DNA of 64,000 bases from contig NZ_RYYR01000011.1 in assembly GCF_003977595.1 (NCBI RefSeq), forward strand, positions 90,014 to 154,013, in the 5' to 3' direction. The notes under the pieces are model-generated. The model was given only the letters and a program-made list of their open reading frames with translations. It had not been told where the DNA came from and did no database searches. This DNA comes from Lysinibacillus antri (lineage in GTDB: Bacteria > Bacillota > Bacilli > Bacillales_A > Planococcaceae). Positions 63,277 through 64,000 of the stretch are shown piece by piece; within the stretch, counting starts at the first letter, position 1; each line of letters starts with the position of its first letter. Made by a program: the position numbers and the translations under genes.

Positions 63277-63307
63277 AGGAGTCAATTTGGTAATCAAACT
63301 GACTCCT
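63277..63307 (-). terminator. Terminator of the PilZ gene
   Basis: AGGAGTCAATTTG (63277-63289) with CAAACTGACTCCT (63295-63307; one mismatch), followed on the minus strand by TTTTAC. Confidence 0.8.
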
Positions 63308-63312
63308 ACTAT

Positions 63313-63684
63313 TTATTTTTTAGGTTGCTTTTTAGAGTAAATTTTCAGTTGATTGATAATATTCGTCTTTAAAGTATGATCTAGTTGCAATTTAATTCCA
63401 TAACTCGGTAAAGTTGCTAACATCTTTTTCCAAACAATGATCCCCTCAATGTCAAAAGATACGTCATTGATTGTAAATGAAATCATTAAGGTAATTGTTT
63501 TTGATGTAACGTCTGGAATATTTAATTCAGAACAAATCCGTAACCCTTCTGGACTAATATCTAGTATTTGTGCCTTCCCCTGAGCAGTCGTCACCGGTTT
63601 ATCATCTAATTTTGTAATTTGAAATAAAGCGTCAATCGGCTCACCAAATGCGAATCGAAAGGCCTCATCTCTTCTATATTTCAT
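63313..63684 (-). CDS. PilZ domain protein, likely c-di-GMP binding
   Basis: A 123-residue PilZ-like protein: an N-terminal basic segment MKYRRDEAFRFAFGEPI with arginines at the usual c-di-GMP-contact position, then ILDISPEGLRI, the DxSxxG core motif, and a beta-rich remainder. Small stand-alone PilZ proteins relay the second messenger c-di-GMP to motility or surface targets. No flagellar or diguanylate-cyclase gene is adjacent, so the partner is unknown. Confidence 0.78.
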   Translation of the reverse strand: MKYRRDEAFRFAFGEPIDALFQITKLDDKPVTTAQGKAQILDISPEGLRICSELNIPDVTSKTITLMISFTINDVSFDIEGIIVWKKMLATLPSYGIKLQLDHTLKTNIINQLKIYSKKQPKK

Positions 63685-63905
63685 ATAAAAGCCCTCGCCC
63701 TTTAATTTTTACTATTGTCATACTTTTAACCTATTTTAATGCTTGTTGGTAACAATTTCAATCTATTTTCAATTAACAATTAGGAAAATTTATACTCTCC
63801 AAATCAAAAATGTATGAATAAATAGAGACTTAAATATTTTAAAGTAGTATCGGTACGAATGAACTATTGTATTCATTTTCAAAAATGAAAAGAACCACTC
63901 TACAA
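63685..63905. other. Gene-free stretch before the insertion sequence
   Basis: About 220 bases, AT-rich, with no ORF or hairpin recognised. The right edge is the likely insertion boundary. Confidence 0.5.
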
Positions 63906-63910
63906 TGAAG

Positions 63911-64000
63911 TGAACCCAAAAAGTTAGACATGAATATTAGGCAGCTACTTGGGCATGAGTTCGGTACTGTACTGGACTCATGCCTTTTAGTTTTACCTTA
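63911..64000 (-). mobile_element. IS3-family insertion sequence, terminal part
   Basis: The sequence 63911-63930 (TGAACCCAAAAAGTTAGACA) has the 5'-TG...GACA layout of IS3-family (IS150-group) terminal inverted repeats. A transposase frame begins just inside. Only about 90 bases of the element lie in the window. Confidence 0.75.
63937..64000 (-). CDS. IS3-family transposase OrfB, last 20 codons (cut by window edge)
   Basis: On the minus strand the frame reads KLKGMSPVQYRTHAQVAA and then stops at 63937-63939. This is the characteristic C-terminus (LKGMSPVQYR) of IS3/IS150-type transposase OrfB, which carries the DDE catalytic domain. The rest of the gene lies beyond the right edge. Confidence 0.85.
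   Translation of the reverse strand, partial: KVKLKGMSPVQYRTHAQVAA

Overview
The window looks like a chromosomal segment of a low-GC, endospore-forming member of the Bacillales. Spore genes (a CotD-type coat protein, two YjcZ-type peptides, SspH) place it among sporulating Firmicutes. An S-layer-homology protein, an SbsA-Ig-like secreted protein and the overall gene families make Planococcaceae/Caryophanaceae (Lysinibacillus, Solibacillus or Psychrobacillus-like) my best guess. That taxon is inference; no rRNA or tRNA gene was seen.

Layout. 1-5.3 kb: the 5' part of a BmrC-like multidrug ABC half-transporter (cut by the window edge), a transglutaminase-like protein, an ABC-2 exporter pair and an esterase. 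5.6-16 kb: CotD, a TelA-family protein, an SDR with an atypical active site, a DUF2339 membrane protein, two YjcZ peptides, an NRDE protein, a secreted SbsA-Ig protein and a P-type Ca2+ ATPase. 16-27 kb: serC, a frameshifted YfmS-like chemoreceptor, proS with a T-box leader, two full chemoreceptors, a coiled-coil protein with 14-residue repeats, an IS200/IS605-like solo end, an MBL-fold hydrolase. 27-34 kb: a saccharopine-dehydrogenase-like enzyme, the tenA-thiM-thiD-thiE thiamin salvage operon behind a TPP riboswitch (plus a possible degenerate second aptamer), a TetM-type ribosomal-protection GTPase and a hemerythrin protein. 34-43 kb: an almost complete molybdenum block (moeA-mobB-moaE-moaD-mobA-moaA; moaC divergent; a MalK-like ATPase with modA-modB-moeB-moaB). 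43-48 kb: fruK-fruA-ptsH-ptsI, linking fructose uptake with the general PTS enzymes. 48-64 kb: tag, two oxidoreductases and a Rossmann protein, small spore and hypothetical genes, an SLH protein, a SWIM-SNF2 helicase, RNase HI, EcsC, purU, a PilZ protein, and at the right edge the 3' end of an IS3-family transposase.

Most genes are on the minus strand and most transcription units end in clear intrinsic terminators, many of which I list.

The most unusual signal is four intergenic arrays of short phased repeats (17.5, 31.8, 53.7 and 59.9 kb). Two share a 21-nt period and the same TTATYYGCC skeleton, one has a 20-nt period and one a 52-nt period. Three alternate between two unit types (A-B-A-B), and three lie directly against the stop codon of a minus-strand gene. 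No feature type I know explains them; they may be one class of 3'-flanking element.
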